A DNA stretch of 64,000 bases from PoT sp049331405 (GTDB lineage: Bacteria > Planctomycetota > Planctomycetia > Isosphaerales > Isosphaeraceae): NCBI RefSeq assembly GCF_049331405.1, contig NZ_CP186274.1:5394001-5458000 (forward strand), given 5' to 3'. Below are positions 40,783-49,745 of the stretch, piece by piece. How positions within the stretch are numbered: position 1 is the first letter of the stretch; each line of letters begins with the position of its first letter. The notes under the pieces were generated by a model, which was not told the DNA's origin, searched no databases, and was given only the letters and a program-made list of their open reading frames with translations. A program made the translations under genes and the position numbers.

Positions 40783-43209
40783 TCAGGGGGCCACGCGGAT
40801 CAGCCAGACCTCGGCGACCTGGTTGCCTCGCCCGCTGCCGCCGCGGCCGGGCTCCTGCAACCAGCGGAGGGTCAGGCTGCCATCGGCGGTGAGGTCGGCC
40901 GGGATGTCGAACTCGAGGGCTCGCACCGGGTCCGGCTTCGCCATCGGCCCGTGGATCTGGCGGCCGTCGGCCTGCAGCGTGAGGCGGATCGGGGTCGGGA
41001 AGCTGTCTGCCGGATGGATCACGCGGAGCCGATACCTGGCGTGAGGATCGAGCCGATCGTAGTGCATCTCGAGCGGCGCGTCGTAGAGGCTCTGGGCATA
41101 GCGGCACCAGGCGAGGGGCCAGTCGGGGCGGCTGCCGAACGTGATCCGCGGCGAGCGCCGGAAGTCGGGGTCCTTCACGAAGCCGTCGCCCAGCACGAGG
41201 TGAGGGCGTCGCGAGGGATCGCCAGGCGCGTCGTAGAACCCGCCCGGCCCCGGGTCCTCATGCCCGAGGAGTTCGGCGATCCCCTTCTGCCGATCCTGCT
41301 CGCGCCCGAGCTTCCCGATCGCGGCGAACTGCGACAGGAGCCAGTTTCGATTATTCAAGGGCGTGTCGATCGCGTCGAGGTTCGCCCCGCGCCTGACGGC
41401 CGTCGCCTTGTAGCGGACCACGCTCAACTGCATCCGCACGCTTTGATACAGGGCCTCGGCCAGTTCATGGACCCGAGCCCTGCGGTCGGCCGAGACCGGG
41501 TGCGTCACGGCCTTCGCCAGCGCCGCCTGGGCCTCGGCCATCGCGGCGAGCGAGCCGATCGTACCCGAGCGACGGAGGGCGTCATACGCCTGGTTCTCCA
41601 GGGCCGTCTCATGGATCAGGCGGTCGCGTATGTGGGCGTCGTAATAGGCGCGATAGAGGGCCTGCTGGAACCGCCAGTTGAGCAGCACTTGGGGCTCGAC
41701 GCTGCGCTCGAGATCCTGGAATTGCCGCAGGGTCGTCTCGACCCCGGAGTTCGCCAGCAAGGGCCCTTGCCAGTTCCTCTCGAGGGCGAAGAGCCCCTGG
41801 GCGAATCCTTCGGCGTGGGCGTCGCCGATGAAGTACCGACTGTATTGCCTCACAAGGTCGACGACGGCCGCGTCCGGATCCCACCCCAGGCCGCTCCAGA
41901 CGAACTTGTTCACATCATCATTGCATCCTTCAGAATACGTGATGAACCCGATCGCCTGGTTCTGGTCGGCGTGAAAGATCGTGGCCTGCCCCAAGGGCCG
42001 GGGATTGATCGGCTCGCGTCCCTCGGTCAGGCCGAAGGCGATGTCCCAGTCGGGCACGGGATACTGGCAGTCGAAGTTGTGTGTGATGTCGGGATAGAGA
42101 CGGATCGGGTAGCGGGCGGGGACCGACTCGCGAAGCTCCTTGGCGGAGAGCCGCACCTGCGGCCCGTGGACGATGCCCGTGAGCCACTTCGGCTCGTCGC
42201 GCAGGATCTTCAAGAACTCGTCGACGCGATCCTGGCCGAACCCCTGGGGCGAGACCCACATCTGGGCCTTCGGATGCCGCTTGCGGAGCGACTCGGCCTG
42301 CTTCTCAAGCAGCTTCATCAAGGGCCCCGGCGCCGAGTTCCCCGGGTCGCCCCCAGGCACGAACACGGCGTCGATCCGGGGCAAGGCCTCGAAGATTTCG
42401 CCCCACTCGCGCAAGGCCGTCGCGAGGATCTTCGGGTCGCCATAATCGAGGTCGTCCTCGGTCGGGTACCAGACCCAGACGTCGAGCCCGTACTCGTCCG
42501 CCAGGCGCGACATCCCCACCATCATCTCGAGCTGCGGCCGTGGAAAATGCGGGCTATCCGGGTCGTCATCGGTCTTGGGTGGTAGCAGTTCGATCGCGTT
42601 CGTGCCGAAGACAGCGAGGTCGCGGATGTACTGCTCCCACTGCAGAAGATCCCACCCATCATACGAGTTCGTCTTGGGCCGATATCCGAGTTGATGCCCC
42701 CGGAGCGGGAACCTCGGCGCCGTGGCGACCTGAAATTCCTTGGCAATCTCCGCCCGATCTCGTCCCAGCCTCAGTTCGCGGAGCAACCTCCCCACACCGA
42801 ACAACACACCTCTGGCATCATTCCCCGCGACCACGATGAGGCTAGTTTTAGCGTCGACGCCAACCCGATAGCCCTCGGCCCCCTTCGCGGGCTTACTGGC
42901 ATCGAGCCAGGAAACGACGCGAGGGAACTTCGCCCGCAGCCCGGCCTCCTGCCCCACGACGATCAGCGGTCCCGCCGCATCCTCGGGCCACTGCGAGAGC
43001 TTCGGCCAGTGGAGCCGGCTCCGCTTGTGAACCTCGTCGATGAGCATGCCGACGGCCTTCGCCTCGACCTTTCCCGCATCGTCGGCGACCAATACCCTGG
43101 CCTTGCTCAGGTCAAGCCCTTCCGCCCGAGTCTTTGTGACTATCCCCAACGCGAGCACCACCACCGAGGCCCACATCCAACCGCTTCTTGATTCTCGCCC
43201 CACACCCAT
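40783..43209 (-). CDS. Secreted glycoside-hydrolase-like protein (GH20/GH67-type N-terminal domain)
   Basis: An 808-residue protein from the ATG at 43209. An AGAGGAG lies immediately before this ATG, so a GTG two codons later (43203) with ideal spacing, or the in-frame ATG at 43227, may be the true start. A signal peptide (GWMWASVVVLALGIVTKTRA) is followed by a GH20b/GH67-like alpha/beta N-terminal domain (about 35-150; RVLVADDAGKVEAKAVGMLI, GPLIVVGQEAGLRAKF). A barrel-like middle comes next (RGHQLGYRPKTNSYDGWDLL; YGLDVWVWYPTEDDLDYG), then a helical region and a C-terminal beta domain. The catalytic residues cannot be named with certainty. Possibly a polysaccharide-degrading enzyme acting outside the cytoplasm. 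Confidence 0.7.
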   Translation of the reverse strand: MGVGRESRSGWMWASVVVLALGIVTKTRAEGLDLSKARVLVADDAGKVEAKAVGMLIDEVHKRSRLHWPKLSQWPEDAAGPLIVVGQEAGLRAKFPRVVSWLDASKPAKGAEGYRVGVDAKTSLIVVAGNDARGVLFGVGRLLRELRLGRDRAEIAKEFQVATAPRFPLRGHQLGYRPKTNSYDGWDLLQWEQYIRDLAVFGTNAIELLPPKTDDDPDSPHFPRPQLEMMVGMSRLADEYGLDVWVWYPTEDDLDYGDPKILATALREWGEIFEALPRIDAVFVPGGDPGNSAPGPLMKLLEKQAESLRKRHPKAQMWVSPQGFGQDRVDEFLKILRDEPKWLTGIVHGPQVRLSAKELRESVPARYPIRLYPDITHNFDCQYPVPDWDIAFGLTEGREPINPRPLGQATIFHADQNQAIGFITYSEGCNDDVNKFVWSGLGWDPDAAVVDLVRQYSRYFIGDAHAEGFAQGLFALERNWQGPLLANSGVETTLRQFQDLERSVEPQVLLNWRFQQALYRAYYDAHIRDRLIHETALENQAYDALRRSGTIGSLAAMAEAQAALAKAVTHPVSADRRARVHELAEALYQSVRMQLSVVRYKATAVRRGANLDAIDTPLNNRNWLLSQFAAIGKLGREQDRQKGIAELLGHEDPGPGGFYDAPGDPSRRPHLVLGDGFVKDPDFRRSPRITFGSRPDWPLAWCRYAQSLYDAPLEMHYDRLDPHARYRLRVIHPADSFPTPIRLTLQADGRQIHGPMAKPDPVRALEFDIPADLTADGSLTLRWLQEPGRGGSGRGNQVAEVWLIRVAP

Positions 43210-43407
43210 CTCCTCTGAGGGTTCCATCCGAGGGGATGCGCAGGGCCCCTGCCTCGGCGTCAAAACCTTGGCCGGGCGATGGCCGCCGCGATCGTCATCG
43301 AGACAACGCGGCACAGCCAGCCCGACCAAACTGACGCCAGACTATCGACCTAGATGCTCTGCCGCAATTCGCTCAAGGCCGAGCCAGCCCGATCCAACGC
43401 AACGACT

Positions 43408-46314
43408 TCAACGCTCGTTAGCATCCTCAACTTTGACGCCCTTGAGGGTGATGTCTCCAAGCGAGAGTGTCTCACCCGAAGCGACGGTGAAGTCTTTCAG
43501 CACGACGGAGTCGATATCGGGGCTTCCTTTCTCGGCCGTGATGAGGCGATATGTGGCGTTGGGAATCAGGTTGTTGAGCTTGACCTGTCCTTTCGGGCCG
43601 CTGCGAAAGGCTTCGACGACGTCTCTGCGATCGAGGTATGGAGTTGATGCGTCGGCGGCGAGGGTTTCGTCGTAGCGGTTGCCGTCGAACTCCACCTGAT
43701 AGCGGCCCTTGGTGAGGAGGATTTGAAGGCCGGGGGTGTAGCCGGAAATTGGTTTGCCGGCCTCGTCGACGAGTCGCAAGGTGGCCGAACCGCAGGGGGC
43801 GAGTCGGATGGTCAGAGGGCCCGCGTCGGCTCGGTTCGCGGGGCGTTCGATGGCGGCTCCCCAGCGATGCTCGGCGTCGAGGACCACAAGGGGATAGGCG
43901 CGAGCCGGGTCGAGGCCGTGGAGGATCGCCTTGCCGTCGCGGATAGGCGTGAGTTCGCCTCCCCAGCGGAAGGCCTGGCCCGCGACGTTGAAGTTTGTCG
44001 CCAGCGTGCCCCTGGCGAGCGGTTGGCCCTCGGGATCGAGCACGCGACACTCAAGCGTGGTTCCCTTGCGGAGTTGGATCGGCACGGCGAGGGGTTCAAG
44101 GTTGCGGTCGACCTCGATCGGGATCAACGCCTGGGCATATTTGCGGAGACCTCCGGGGCTGCCGTGCTGGATGACCTGCGAGCCGTACTCCGAGAGGATG
44201 TACTCGGGGCTCGGGCCGAAGGCGAGGAGGTGCCCCTTGCCAGGGAAGACGGCCAGCGCGAACGACCCGTCGCGATTCGAAAAGGCGGGCGTCCAGACTC
44301 CCGTGACGACGTACTCTCTGGGTTCGAAGGGGACGTTCGGCAAGGGCTCGTACTGGACCTGGACCCCTTGCAATGGCTTGCCCGATTCCGCATCCTTGAC
44401 GGATCCTTGCAAGAGGACGCCCCGAGGCAAAGCGAAGTCGAGCGTTAGTTGTGATGCACCGGCCGGCCAGGCAATATCCTTGGAGAGTGATAGGTAAGGC
44501 TCACCCTCGCGGGCATGGGCGAACACCGTGAAGATCTTCTCCCCGGTGTCCGTCCGGTACGCGTTGTCGGCGAACGGATTGAGCCGGAAACGGCCCTCGG
44601 CGTCGGCCTCACCGCTCATGTAGCGCCCGCCCTGGACGACGAGGCGTGCATGCCCGGCGGGCTTGCCGCTATCGGCGTAGGTGACCCGCCCCTCGATGAT
44701 ATGGGCGGGGATGAGCACGAACGTCCCGCGATCGCCGGACCGCGAAGGCCGCCGGGAGGCGAGGTTCCCCGCCTGGGTGCGAGTCGAGGCCTCATCCGCG
44801 AGGACCAGGTCCTGTCGCGCGAAGCGATCGTCGCGGATCTGGATCTCGACAGATCCTCCCGGCCCGGCGGCGGTCAACTGGAACCGCCCCTGGTCGTCGG
44901 ATCGGATCCGCCGAGGCCAGAGAGAACCCTCGGGAACCTCGCCGTGGAAGGCGATGGAATCCACTCCCGCTCCTTCCTTCGCCTGGACGGCCGTCACCAC
45001 GGCCTCGACCCCGGCTGCCGGTTGCCCTTGCAGGTCGATGAATCGACCCGAGAGCATGCGTTGCCGAGGCAGGCGGATATCGACCGCTCGTTCTCCGGAG
45101 TCGACTTCCAGGGTCTGCGAGCCGAGGCCAAACCCCTCAGCATTCGCCACGACGGAAGCGTATCGATGCGTCACCGACGTCACTCGAGGCGCCGAGAACC
45201 GGAACCGACCCTCGCGATCCGTGACGCCATCGGCCGGGATCAGGCGGGCATCCTTATCCACGCCGGCCCGAGAGGGACCTCGCGGGAAGAGGTAGAGCCC
45301 GACCCTGGCACCGGCCACGGGTTTCCCATCGGGATCGATGACTCGGCCGGCGACCGTCATCGACTTTTCTTGCGCGGGAGCTTGACTCTCGCCCGGCGCG
45401 GAGGCAACCCCGGCGGCCTTCGGAGCCGGAGGGGCGGGAGCCGTCGGAGCGGGTTCGTCCCGCTGCATCAGGAAGCAGATGCCTCCCAGGAATAAGGCGA
45501 CGGCCATCGAGCCGGCCTGAACCCGGAACCAACCCCCAATCACCGCGTCGGCCAGGGTCGAGGCGGATCCGGTCGCGACACCTTGTCCCAGGGCCGAGGC
45601 GACGAGCCGCGTCGTCCGCTCGGCGAGGATCACAGGCACGGCGGCGCGAACCTCGCGGGTGAACGCCCCCGAGGCCAGCAGGAGGGCAGGCATGGCGAAT
45701 CCCCGGCGCGTGAGGCGTCCCCGCAAGAGCTCTCGGGCCTTGGCCATCCGGCTCCGGATCGTGCCGACCGGGCACTGGACTCGCCTGGCGGCCTCTTCAT
45801 GCGTCAGGCCCTCGATGTAGCAGAGGACGATCGGCAGGCGGAGGTTGCCCGGCAGACGGCCGATCTCCTCGTGGAGGGCCTCGGCGTCCCCGCGTTCGAG
45901 CGTCCCGACCTCTTCGGAACCCGGGCGTTCGGCCATGTTCGCCTCCGCCGATTCGCGGACGAGCCGGCGCGCACGCCTGGCCCTGGCCTTGCGGGCGGTC
46001 TGCTGCGCCACGGTGTAAAGCCAGGGGCCGAGCAGGTCCGGGTTGCGGATCGTCCGGGCCTTCCTCGCGAGGACGAGGAAGGTGGCCTGGAAGGCGTCGT
46101 CGGCGTCGTGGGGGTCCCCGAGGCCCGCGCGACAGACGCCCAAAACCATCGGCCCGTGCCGGGTCACGAGGGCCGAGAAGGCGGCCTCCCGGGCCTCGTC
46201 GCCCCCGGCCAAGAAGCGGCCCAGCAACTGGCCATCGCCCAGGCTCGCCGACGCGCCGAGGCCGAACAGGGCACGGAATGAAGGAAGCATGACGTCCAAC
46301 TGCCCGCTTGCCAT
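43408..46314 (-). CDS. ECF sigma factor with transmembrane helix and extracytoplasmic repeated beta-sandwich domains
   Basis: A 968-residue protein from ATG 46314 (GGGGAGAT 7 bp upstream; the earlier in-frame Met at 46431 rejected). N-terminal sigma70 region 2 (LVTRHGPMVLGVCRAGLGDP, DADDAFQATFLVLARKART) and region 4 (LPIVLCYIEGLTHEEAARRV, CPVGTIRSRMAKARELL) occupy about 25-185. A membrane helix (about 275-290, AGSMAVALFLGGICFLM) and a Pro/Ala linker follow, then at least six carboxypeptidase-regulatory-like or CNA-B-like beta sandwiches (TVAGRVIDPDGKPVAGARV; HIIEGRVTYADSGKPAGHA; LLQGSVKDAESGKPLQGVQ). Such planctomycete sigma factors with outside domains may sense extracellular signals directly; no separate anti-sigma gene is visible nearby. 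Confidence 0.93.
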   Translation of the reverse strand: MASGQLDVMLPSFRALFGLGASASLGDGQLLGRFLAGGDEAREAAFSALVTRHGPMVLGVCRAGLGDPHDADDAFQATFLVLARKARTIRNPDLLGPWLYTVAQQTARKARARRARRLVRESAEANMAERPGSEEVGTLERGDAEALHEEIGRLPGNLRLPIVLCYIEGLTHEEAARRVQCPVGTIRSRMAKARELLRGRLTRRGFAMPALLLASGAFTREVRAAVPVILAERTTRLVASALGQGVATGSASTLADAVIGGWFRVQAGSMAVALFLGGICFLMQRDEPAPTAPAPPAPKAAGVASAPGESQAPAQEKSMTVAGRVIDPDGKPVAGARVGLYLFPRGPSRAGVDKDARLIPADGVTDREGRFRFSAPRVTSVTHRYASVVANAEGFGLGSQTLEVDSGERAVDIRLPRQRMLSGRFIDLQGQPAAGVEAVVTAVQAKEGAGVDSIAFHGEVPEGSLWPRRIRSDDQGRFQLTAAGPGGSVEIQIRDDRFARQDLVLADEASTRTQAGNLASRRPSRSGDRGTFVLIPAHIIEGRVTYADSGKPAGHARLVVQGGRYMSGEADAEGRFRLNPFADNAYRTDTGEKIFTVFAHAREGEPYLSLSKDIAWPAGASQLTLDFALPRGVLLQGSVKDAESGKPLQGVQVQYEPLPNVPFEPREYVVTGVWTPAFSNRDGSFALAVFPGKGHLLAFGPSPEYILSEYGSQVIQHGSPGGLRKYAQALIPIEVDRNLEPLAVPIQLRKGTTLECRVLDPEGQPLARGTLATNFNVAGQAFRWGGELTPIRDGKAILHGLDPARAYPLVVLDAEHRWGAAIERPANRADAGPLTIRLAPCGSATLRLVDEAGKPISGYTPGLQILLTKGRYQVEFDGNRYDETLAADASTPYLDRRDVVEAFRSGPKGQVKLNNLIPNATYRLITAEKGSPDIDSVVLKDFTVASGETLSLGDITLKGVKVEDANER

Positions 46315-46604
46315 GGTGATCTCCCCTTCGCTTATCGAAGCCTCCTCCGAGAGAGTTCCCCGAACGTGCGGGACCGATCGCGCTTTCTTCAGAAATAACG
46401 CCGCGAGCGTGTTGATGGCCCGTCTCATCATGCCCGATGGCTCGAAGCGCAGCCACGAGTCTTACGCGGCCCCCCGATCTCGGTCAACTGTCGTAGCAAG
46501 GGGATGCGGGAGCGGAACCGACTTCGTATGCTCGAAGCTGCAATGCGTCGATGTCGGGCCCGATTCCGAATCTCCGATCTCCGAGATGCGAGGCGAGGAC
46601 CGCT

Positions 46605-48443
46605 ATGGCAGAACGCTGGGGGCTGGGTCCGGTCTTCATCTACGAGTCGATCCTGAACGCCAGGCGGCGGCAGACCTATGCCGCACGCTCGGCCTTCGTG
46701 GCGGCGTTGCTGATCGGGATCATAGGCGTCTGGCTCTCACTGGAGAGCGAGGCCAGGAACCAAACCGGTGGCGTGCAGACATTCCGGCAGATGTCCCAGG
46801 TCGGCGAGTACTTCTTCTACGCCCTGGCGGGGATCCAGATCACCCTGGTCCTCCTGGCGGCCCCTGCAGCGACGGCCGGCTCGATCTGCATGGACCGGGC
46901 GAGAGGGACGCTCCTGCATATGATGGTGACGGACCTTTCCGACGTCGAGATCGTGCTCGGCAAGCTTGCCGCCAGGCTCGGCCCGACCTTCGCCCTGATC
47001 GCCTGCGCGGTGCCGGTCACGGCCCTGTCCGCGCTCCTTGGGGGCATCGACTTCGGGGCCTTGGTGGGCCTCTTCGGCGTCTCGCTGGCGATGGCGGCCT
47101 TCGGCTGCGCGCTGGCCCTGACGATCTCAGTCTGGGCGAAGAAGACGCATGAAGTGCTGATGGCTGTCTACGTCCTGGAAGGCATCTGGCTCCTCGCGCT
47201 GCCGATCTGGTGGGGGTTCACGCGCAGCCTGGGCCTCCCCGCGCCGACGAAATGGTTCCAGTTGGCCAACCCGTTCGTCCTGGCCTTCGCGCCCTACACG
47301 GATCCCAAGCTCGTCGATGCCGTCGATTACGTGGTCTTCATCGCCATCATGCTCGCGCTCGCGACGGCCCTCACGGCGCTCTCGATCTTGAAGCTTCGGG
47401 GCGCGGCCGTCGCCCACGAAAGCCGGGTGGCGAAACGGGAGAAACGGGACTGGCCCAGGATCCGGCGATACTTCCCTGCCCTCCCCGGCCCTTCGCTCGA
47501 TGGCAATCCCGTGCTATGGCGGGAATGGCATCGGAACCGCCCCTCGCGACTGAACCGGCTGGTCTGGGGACTACTCTTCCTCGGGACCTGGGGCCTGGCC
47601 ATCATGGGTGGCTACGAGATCCACCGAATCGGGTTCCCGTTGGGCCCCGGCACGCTCCCGCTCGCCATGATGATTCAGGTCGCCTTCGGCTTCCTGATCC
47701 TCAGCTCCATCGCCCCGACGGCGCTCGCCGAGGAGCGGGTGCGCGGCAGCCTGGACGTCCTGCTGGCCACCCCGCTCTCGACGCGGACCATCGTCATGGC
47801 GAAGTGGTGGGGCGTGTATCGCCTGGTGCTCCTGCTCCTGCCCTTGCCGCTGCTCACCCACCTCCTGTACGCAACCACGCTGCCACCACTGCCGGCCTGG
47901 GCCACGCCGGGGACGGCCCACCCGCTTTCGCTCTGGGATCGCTGGATCGGGGCCATGCTAGGCCCCGCCGATCTCCTCGCCTCGGGGGCGCTGCTCACAA
48001 GCCTGGGGATCGCGATCGCGCTCTATGTCCGGCAGGTCGGCCGGGCCGTGCTGTCGAGCGTCCTCGTCTTCATCACGATCTCGATCGTCTGGATCGTGGT
48101 CTGGGGCTTCCTGTTCAGCACGATCCGCCGCACCATGATCAACTTTCAGGGAAACCAGCGCTGGCTCCTCACCACCATGATGTCGTTGAGCCCCATCGCC
48201 GGTCCCATCAACTCAATCGACACACTCGCATTCAACCCTTACGAAGAGCGGTCCCCGGTCTGGGTGGGCATGATCATCGTCGTCTTCCTCAAGGGTCTGG
48301 CGGGTTACCTGTTGCTCAATCTGGTTATCGCCAACTTCGACAGGCGCATGGAACGGATGCCCGAGGGCCGCTCGGGCGGGACGTATCGCGAGGTCTCCGG
48401 AACGCTCCAGAAGGCGGGCTCTTTATCGAAGGCGGAAGCCTGA
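46605..48443 (+). CDS. ABC-2-type transporter permease
   Basis: A 612-residue polytopic protein from ATG 46605 (GAGGCGAGG nearby; the earlier frame start adds about 18 unlikely residues). About 11-12 hydrophobic segments; an N-terminal amphipathic stretch (FIYESILNARRRQTYAARSA) typical of ABC-2 permeases, and a repeat of the same pattern in the second half (VLWREWHRNRPSRLNRLVWG), suggesting two tandem ABC-2 halves. The conserved E-(x)-RGS-DvLLaTPLS motif is present (EERVRGSLDVLLATPLST). No ATPase gene is adjacent, so the partner lies elsewhere. It diverges from the sigma gene across about 290 bp. Confidence 0.88.
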   Translation: MAERWGLGPVFIYESILNARRRQTYAARSAFVAALLIGIIGVWLSLESEARNQTGGVQTFRQMSQVGEYFFYALAGIQITLVLLAAPAATAGSICMDRARGTLLHMMVTDLSDVEIVLGKLAARLGPTFALIACAVPVTALSALLGGIDFGALVGLFGVSLAMAAFGCALALTISVWAKKTHEVLMAVYVLEGIWLLALPIWWGFTRSLGLPAPTKWFQLANPFVLAFAPYTDPKLVDAVDYVVFIAIMLALATALTALSILKLRGAAVAHESRVAKREKRDWPRIRRYFPALPGPSLDGNPVLWREWHRNRPSRLNRLVWGLLFLGTWGLAIMGGYEIHRIGFPLGPGTLPLAMMIQVAFGFLILSSIAPTALAEERVRGSLDVLLATPLSTRTIVMAKWWGVYRLVLLLLPLPLLTHLLYATTLPPLPAWATPGTAHPLSLWDRWIGAMLGPADLLASGALLTSLGIAIALYVRQVGRAVLSSVLVFITISIVWIVVWGFLFSTIRRTMINFQGNQRWLLTTMMSLSPIAGPINSIDTLAFNPYEERSPVWVGMIIVVFLKGLAGYLLLNLVIANFDRRMERMPEGRSGGTYREVSGTLQKAGSLSKAEA

Positions 48444-48493
48444 GTCCCGGTTCGACCCGGAGCCGATCGTACCCCCGGCCTGTCGATCGTCGA

Positions 48494-49276
48494 TCAACCC
48501 TCGGATTGATGGCCCACGACCGGATTGGGCCTCGGATACTCACGCATCTTCTCGGCTTCGAGCCCAATGATCGGCTGATGCTCGAGAAATTCGCGCCAGT
48601 ACTCGGCGCCTTTCCTCCGCAAGCCCTCATCGGAGACCTGAGGAGCATGCCAACGAGCCGTGCCAAATCCCGCCCTGGCGAGACCCTCCTCATATGTATG
48701 CCGAGAATAGAGATAATTCTCGATCTCGAAGGCGTCCGGCCCCGACAGCAGGCAGAGTCGATAAGGTTTGCCCTCCTCGCTCGGGACGGGGCTCGCGAGG
48801 CTCCAGCCATACTTCGCGATGTCGATCGCGCTGCCCGGGGCGAAGTTGCTGATGACGGCGATGAGCCGGCCACCCGGCTTGAGGTTGGCGGCGATTTCCA
48901 CGAGCATGGCGTCGAGCGCGGTTCGCGAGGTCGCGTAGTGGAGCAGGTAGACCGCCGTCACGACGTCGAACTGGCCGATGACGCCGAGGTCCTCGACCGC
49001 CCCTTGCCGGTACTCGATGCCCAGAGGCTCATTCGCATCGGCCTCCCTCGCCAGCGAGATCATCGCCTCGGACAGGTCGACCCCGACGACCTTCGCGGCC
49101 CCCTTGCGGCGGAGCTGTCGGGCGTAATGCCCCTCGCCGCAGGCCAGGTCGAGCACCGAGAGTCCCGCGGGGTCGCCGAGCATCTCGAAGACCGTGAATT
49201 CTTCCACATCGGTGCGGAAGGGCAGCTCGCGCGACTTCTTGAACTGGCGGGCGATCTTGTCGTACTCGGCTTCCAT
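48494..49276 (-). CDS. Class I SAM-dependent methyltransferase
   Basis: A 260-residue protein from ATG 49276 (GGGAGAAGGG upstream). Motif I VLDLACGEGHYARQL with the following acidic VVGVDLSEAMI, motif post-I VEDLGVIGQFDVVTAVYLLH and the motif III-like LKPGGRLIAVISN show a Rossmann-fold methyltransferase that binds S-adenosylmethionine. The C-terminal 90 residues are family-specific (YLYSRHTYEEGLARAGFG). The methyl acceptor is unknown; no operon partners on this strand. Confidence 0.92.
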   Translation of the reverse strand: MEAEYDKIARQFKKSRELPFRTDVEEFTVFEMLGDPAGLSVLDLACGEGHYARQLRRKGAAKVVGVDLSEAMISLAREADANEPLGIEYRQGAVEDLGVIGQFDVVTAVYLLHYATSRTALDAMLVEIAANLKPGGRLIAVISNFAPGSAIDIAKYGWSLASPVPSEEGKPYRLCLLSGPDAFEIENYLYSRHTYEEGLARAGFGTARWHAPQVSDEGLRRKGAEYWREFLEHQPIIGLEAEKMREYPRPNPVVGHQSEG

Positions 49277-49745
49277 CGTCCCTTCTCCCAATCGTCGACG
49301 ACCGGAATGGAAACCCACGAGGATTCTCAACTTTGGAAAACGGATGTTGCAGGATCCAGCGGATTCCCAACACCTCTTCCCGGATGATTTGTAAGCTTGA
49401 AGCCAGACCCGTTACGCGGGAAGGCTGACGATTCTCCCAAACTCCGACATAAGGCTCGACCAAGATCCTCGAAAGAGAGGTTGAACGCCACCTCGGGAGC
49501 AAGCGGACAAGGCCCGCCATGTTGCAAAAGAACCTCGCAGGCTTCCTCACAATCTTCACAGCGGGTAGGATCTCTCGAACATATAGACCTTTACCGTTGA
49601 TTCGGGCGGCCACTCGAAGACGAGCGGTGACGCCAGCATGGTGTCCCTCGGGAATCGATGTCGTCCACGGGTCGGCGGGCCCGACCACCAAGGCAGACCA
49701 TAGGGTTTTCGTAACGACCTTCGGCCCGAAATTTGATCCGACGAA
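49277..49745. other. Intergenic, no gene seen
   Basis: About 470 bp between divergent methyltransferase and histidine kinase genes. The short frames present have no recognisable protein pattern. Both promoters should lie here but none was identified with confidence. Confidence 0.55.
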
